A stretch of 64,000 nt of DNA from contig JANSXH010000003.1 in the NCBI GenBank assembly GCA_024743055.1, positions 228,384 through 292,383 on the forward strand. Direction: 5' to 3'. The notes below the pieces were generated by a model. The model ran no database searches and was not told the origin of the DNA. It saw only the letters and a list, made by a program, of their open reading frames with translations. Position 1 is the stretch's first letter. Each line of letters starts with the position of its first letter. The position numbers and the translations under genes are program-made. Below, in pieces: positions 61,006 to 64,000 of the stretch. Source of the stretch: Pseudomonadota bacterium (GTDB lineage Bacteria > Pseudomonadota > Alphaproteobacteria > Sneathiellales > Sneathiellaceae).

Positions 61006-62453
61006 GATATCTCCTTCAAAGCGGTATAGCTTTTCGAATATTTCAGGTAAGCCTCTGCGTAGGCATCAGAGAGACGAGGGTTTGGGTTAATGGTTTGTTC
61101 TGTGCGGGGTGGGATCATCACTTCCGAGACCGTCAATCCTCCCGCTCCGATCATGGCCAGGCGGGCGGCGCCATATGCGGCGCCAAAATCACCTTTTGCC
61201 GGAATTTCGAGAGGCAGGTCCAAAATATTTGCAACGGTATCCAGCCAGAAGGGAGACCGGGATCCTCCGCCGATGGCGAGCACCTTTGATAATTCAGTAC
61301 CAGTCGTTTTAAGCGCGTCCAGACAATCGCGAAGCGCAAAGGATACGCCTTCCATAACGGCCTGACACAAACCTGCGGGATCTGACGACTTTGAAAGATT
61401 GATAAATGCGCCGCGCGCATCCGCATCGTTATGAGGCGTTCTCTCACCCGAAAGATACGGCATAAACCTGGTGCGGCCGGGCCCGTTCGCTTCTCCCGGA
61501 AGAAGGGCTGCAAGGTCGGTTGTTGGTTTGCCCAAAACGGCTGCAAGCCAGTCCAAGCTGTCAGTTGCGGAAAGGATGACCCCCATTTGATACCACTTGT
61601 CGGGAACGGCATGGCAGAAGGTATGAACAGCGCTGGCAGGCTCAGGGGCGTAACTGTCTTTTGCCGCAAGCAACACTCCGGAAGTCCCCAAAGAAACAAA
61701 GCCCTGGCCTTCCTCAAACGCACCGATACCACATGCGGAAGCAGCATTGTCTGCAGCACCTGCAACAATAATGACAGAGGTTTCGAGAGAAAGACCAGCT
61801 GCGACATCGTCTTTTAAAGTCCCGACCGCCTCGCATCCTTCCAGCAGTGCAGGCATTTGATCCCGTTGCATGCCTGTATTCTCTAGCAATGATTCAGACC
61901 AATCTCTCTGCCCGACATTGAGCCAACTGGTGCCGGAAGCATCGGACATTTCAGACACCAGACGTCCGGTCAGCCAGTAAACCAGATAGTCTTTTGGTAG
62001 AAGGACCGTTGCGATCTTTGAAAAATTTTGAGGCTCATGTCGAGCCATCCAAACGAGTTTTGGGGCAGTGAAGCCTGGAAAAACAATGTTGCCAGTTTTT
62101 TCATGAAATGACGGAATAGCGTCCAGTTCGGCCGCTTCTTTTGCTGAGCGCGTATCATTCCATAGGATGCAGGGCCGGACGATGTTGCCGTCTATATCCA
62201 GACAAGTTGCCCCATGCATATGGCCGGAAATGCCGATGCCTTGGATCGCTTGATATTCCTTGGAATAGTTGGATTTTAATTCGGACATGACTTTTTGAAA
62301 AGCGTCGATCCAGTTGGCGGGGTCCTGTTCTGACCATCCATCCTTGGGATGCTGAACACCGTAGGACGACGTAGCGTCGCCCGTGATATTTCCTGCCTCA
62401 GTGACAAGAATTCCCCGCAGTCCGGACGTGCCAAGATCAAGTCCTAGAAACAT
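61002..62453 (-). CDS. xylB: Xylulokinase
   Basis: 483 residues of the FGGY kinase family: phosphate-binding start [12 protein letters not shown] (about 3-14), the catalytic-Asp region HGATCLD ... [32 protein letters not shown], and the ADP-site [14 protein letters not shown]. It phosphorylates D-xylulose to xylulose-5-phosphate, the next step after xylA. Nine bases after the oxidoreductase stop; its stop overlaps the xylA GTG. Confidence 0.95.
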   Translation of the reverse strand: MFLGLDLGTSGLRGILVTEAGNITGDATSSYGVQHPKDGWSEQDPANWIDAFQKVMSELKSNYSKEYQAIQGIGISGHMHGATCLDIDGNIVRPCILWNDTRSAKEAAELDAIPSFHEKTGNIVFPGFTAPKLVWMARHEPQNFSKIATVLLPKDYLVYWLTGRLVSEMSDASGTSWLNVGQRDWSESLLENTGMQRDQMPALLEGCEAVGTLKDDVAAGLSLETSVIIVAGAADNAASACGIGAFEEGQGFVSLGTSGVLLAAKDSYAPEPASAVHTFCHAVPDKWYQMGVILSATDSLDWLAAVLGKPTTDLAALLPGEANGPGRTRFMPYLSGERTPHNDADARGAFINLSKSSDPAGLCQAVMEGVSFALRDCLDALKTTGTELSKVLAIGGGSRSPFWLDTVANILDLPLEIPAKGDFGAAYGAARLAMIGAGGLTVSEVMIPPRTEQTINPNPRLSDAYAEAYLKYSKSYTALKEIS

Positions 62454-62462
62454 GCTACATCC

Positions 62463-63626
62463 TCAGGCAAATTTGACCCAGGCGGCATCGCGAGCGGACG
62501 ATCGAACGCAGGCATCAATAAACTGGACGCCTTTCAATCCGTCTTCAACCGTAGGATAGAGAACTTCTTCTGGACAAGGGTCCCCGTTTCTGGCGGCAAG
62601 TATCGCTGCTGCCGCTTCACCATAGATATTGGCAAAGCCTTCCAGATATCCTTCCGGATGTCCTGGAGGTATGCGGCTCATTCTTTCTGCACTGGCGCCT
62701 GCGCCAGCCCCCTGCCGGGTAATCAGCCTCTTGGGTTCCTCAAAGGGTGTATGCCAGAGGTAATTCGGATCCTCCTGCGACCATTCAAGTCCGCCTTTTT
62801 CTCCATAAATCCTCAGGCGCAGAGCATTTTCATTGCCAGGCGCTACCTGACTGCTCCAGAGCATGCCGCGGGCACCCCCCTGGAATCGCAGCATCACATG
62901 AGCGTTGTCATCAACCTGTCGACCTTCAACAAAACTTTGTAAATCCGCAGACAGACTTTCCAATTCGAGATTGGTGACGAAACTGGCAAGATTAAACGCG
63001 TGAGTTCCAATATCTCCTGTGGATCCACCAGCACCGGATCGTGCGGGGTCTGTTCGCCATTCGGCCTGCTTGAAATCCTGATGAACCGTCAGCCAGTCCT
63101 GCGGATATTCAACCTGGACAACTCGTATTTTACCAATGTCGTCAGCCATAATCATATCACGGGCCTGTCTAATCATGGGATAGCCCGTATAGTTATGGGT
63201 CAGAATAAAGAGAGCATCTGACTTGTCTGCGAGTTTTACGAGCTTCTTCGCGTCAGCAAGCGTAGATGTCAGCGGCTTATCGCAAATTACGTGGATGCCA
63301 CGCTTGAGGAACTCCCGTGCCGCGGCATAGTGAACATGGTTTGGTGTAACGATGGACACGGCTTCGATCCCATCTTTAAGTCGGGCTTCCCGAATGGCCA
63401 TCTTTTTAAAGTCATCGTAGGTTCTGTCCGGTGCCAATCCCAAGGCTTCACCAGATTCCTGCGCTTTTTCCGGCGTCGACGAAAGGGCGCCAGCAATGAG
63501 CACATATTTGTCGTCCAGTCGGGAGGCGATCCGGTGGACACCGCCGATAAAGGCGTCATTGCCGCCGCCCACCATGCCTAGCCGAATGCGCCCGCCATGG
63601 CGCTCTTTTCGTCCTTCAATGGCCAT
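62463..63626 (-). CDS. Gfo/Idh/MocA-family sugar oxidoreductase
   Basis: 387 residues. N-terminal Rossmann fold with GMVGGGNDAFIGG (about 16-28), the family's CDKPLTSTLADAKKL motif containing the catalytic Lys, and the GDIGTHAFNL His region of the substrate domain. It should oxidise or reduce a sugar or sugar acid with NAD(P). ATG 63626 overlaps the preceding stop (TGATG). Its place with xylA/xylB and a sugar epimerase suggests a role in pentose or inositol-like sugar use; exact substrate unknown. Confidence 0.9.
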   Translation of the reverse strand: MAIEGRKERHGGRIRLGMVGGGNDAFIGGVHRIASRLDDKYVLIAGALSSTPEKAQESGEALGLAPDRTYDDFKKMAIREARLKDGIEAVSIVTPNHVHYAAAREFLKRGIHVICDKPLTSTLADAKKLVKLADKSDALFILTHNYTGYPMIRQARDMIMADDIGKIRVVQVEYPQDWLTVHQDFKQAEWRTDPARSGAGGSTGDIGTHAFNLASFVTNLELESLSADLQSFVEGRQVDDNAHVMLRFQGGARGMLWSSQVAPGNENALRLRIYGEKGGLEWSQEDPNYLWHTPFEEPKRLITRQGAGAGASAERMSRIPPGHPEGYLEGFANIYGEAAAAILAARNGDPCPEEVLYPTVEDGLKGVQFIDACVRSSARDAAWVKFA

Positions 63627-64000
63627 CACGTAATTCCCAGCATTTTTTTGTTTGCAGCGTCGTCGGTGCCACCATCGGCGAAATCGTCAAAGGCTTTTTC
63701 GGTAACCCGGATGATGTGATCTTTGACGAAGCGAGCGCCTTCTCGGGCTCCATCCTCGGGATGCTTCAGGCAGCATTCCCATTCAACAACGGCCCAGCCG
63801 TCAAAATCATTGGCTGCCATTTTTGAAAAGATAGCTCCGAAATCCACCTGGCCGTCACCTAGGCTTCTAAACCGTCCGGCCCGGTCGACCCAGGACTGAT
63901 ACCCGCCATAGACACCTTGACGACCTGTAGGATTAAATTCCGCATCCTTCACATGGAACATCTTGATACGGTCTTTGTAGATATCAATATGATCAAGGTA
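63626..64000 (-). CDS. Sugar phosphate isomerase/epimerase (TIM-barrel), C-terminal part, runs off the window
   Basis: The frame is open to the window edge, so only about the last 124 residues are seen: IKMFHVKDAEF (metal-binding Asp/His strand), GDGQVDFGAIFSKM and VVEWECCLKHPEDGA with a catalytic Glu, followed by the FVKDHIIRV helix of xylose-isomerase-like TIM barrels. It overlaps the oxidoreductase start. Substrate unknown; a xylose- or inositol-related sugar is likely from context. Confidence 0.85.
   Translation of the reverse strand, partial: YLDHIDIYKDRIKMFHVKDAEFNPTGRQGVYGGYQSWVDRAGRFRSLGDGQVDFGAIFSKMAANDFDGWAVVEWECCLKHPEDGAREGARFVKDHIIRVTEKAFDDFADGGTDDAANKKMLGIT

Noticed and set aside
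1-64000. tRNA genes, rRNA genes, insertion sequences or CRISPR arrays
   Set aside because: No tRNA T-loop context, rRNA segments, transposase frames or regularly spaced repeats were seen on reading.

Overview
The window looks like chromosomal DNA of a free-living, probably marine or soil alphaproteobacterium with moderate G+C. The evidence is lineage-typical small families (DUF1127, DUF1150, DUF2783), the gene order kdsD-lptC-lptA-lptB-rpoN-hpf-ptsN, several TRAP transporter genes and many glutathione transferases. A Sneathiella-like or Rhodospirillales/Rhizobiales-like host is plausible, but the species cannot be fixed from this sequence. No tRNA, rRNA, insertion sequence, integrase or CRISPR array was seen.

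Layout. 1-4.6 kb: the end of an enolase-superfamily gene, a DadA-like amino/imino-acid oxidase and a complete TRAP transporter, probably one catabolic operon. 4.6-10.5 kb: a membrane-anchored SARP/BTAD-TolB-TPR regulator, a homocysteine S-methyltransferase-like gene with a clear terminator, an acetolactate-synthase-like ThDP enzyme and a Nu-type GST. 11.0-21.8 kb: a two-gene NRPS-PKS assembly line behind a 500-base AT-rich leader. 21.8-25.1 kb: a membrane-anchored alpha/beta hydrolase, a short element with terminal inverted repeats, and an ECF42 sigma factor with its YCII/DGPF partner and a GST. 25.2-28.6 kb: a TPP riboswitch ahead of thiM and an orphan TRAP binding protein, divergent from an MFS carrier. 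28.7-35.7 kb: a hypothetical protein with an unusual leader, a DnaB-like ATPase, a MaoC pair with a VOC protein, a DUF1127 protein and a CHASE2 protein with a degenerate cyclase domain. 35.7-43.5 kb: a seven-gene homogentisate (tyrosine/aromatic) catabolic operon divergent from a MarR regulator. 43.5-50 kb: PhyH oxygenase, PH-domain protein, GST, AhpD-like protein, cobalt-type nitrile hydratase with activator, and 3-hydroxyacyl-CoA dehydrogenase. 50.2-52.7 kb: Hsp20-DUF1150, an M23 peptidase and an FkbM methyltransferase. 52.8-59.5 kb: the conserved ptsN-hpf-rpoN-lptBAC-kdsD block plus an RNase D-like exonuclease. 59.7-64.0 kb: a xylose operon (xylA, xylB, Gfo/Idh oxidoreductase, sugar isomerase/epimerase) running off the window.

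The most unusual system is the NRPS-PKS pair. The NRPS starts with a formyltransferase-like domain whose catalytic His position reads Phe. It continues through a motif-less condensation-like remnant to an adenylation domain that carries a luciferase-like FMN monooxygenase between core motifs A4 and A5. The hand-read specificity code (D-I-L-Q-M-G-M-V-W-K) is close to the glycine code. The PKS runs KS-AT-KR-DH-ACP-TE, with KR and DH in swapped order. Together they suggest a glycine-primed, oxidatively modified, once-extended small product of unknown structure. Other points of interest are the TPP-riboswitch-controlled TRAP binding protein, the pseudo-cyclase, an inverted repeat that would bury a start codon, and a ROSE-like candidate ahead of hsp20.
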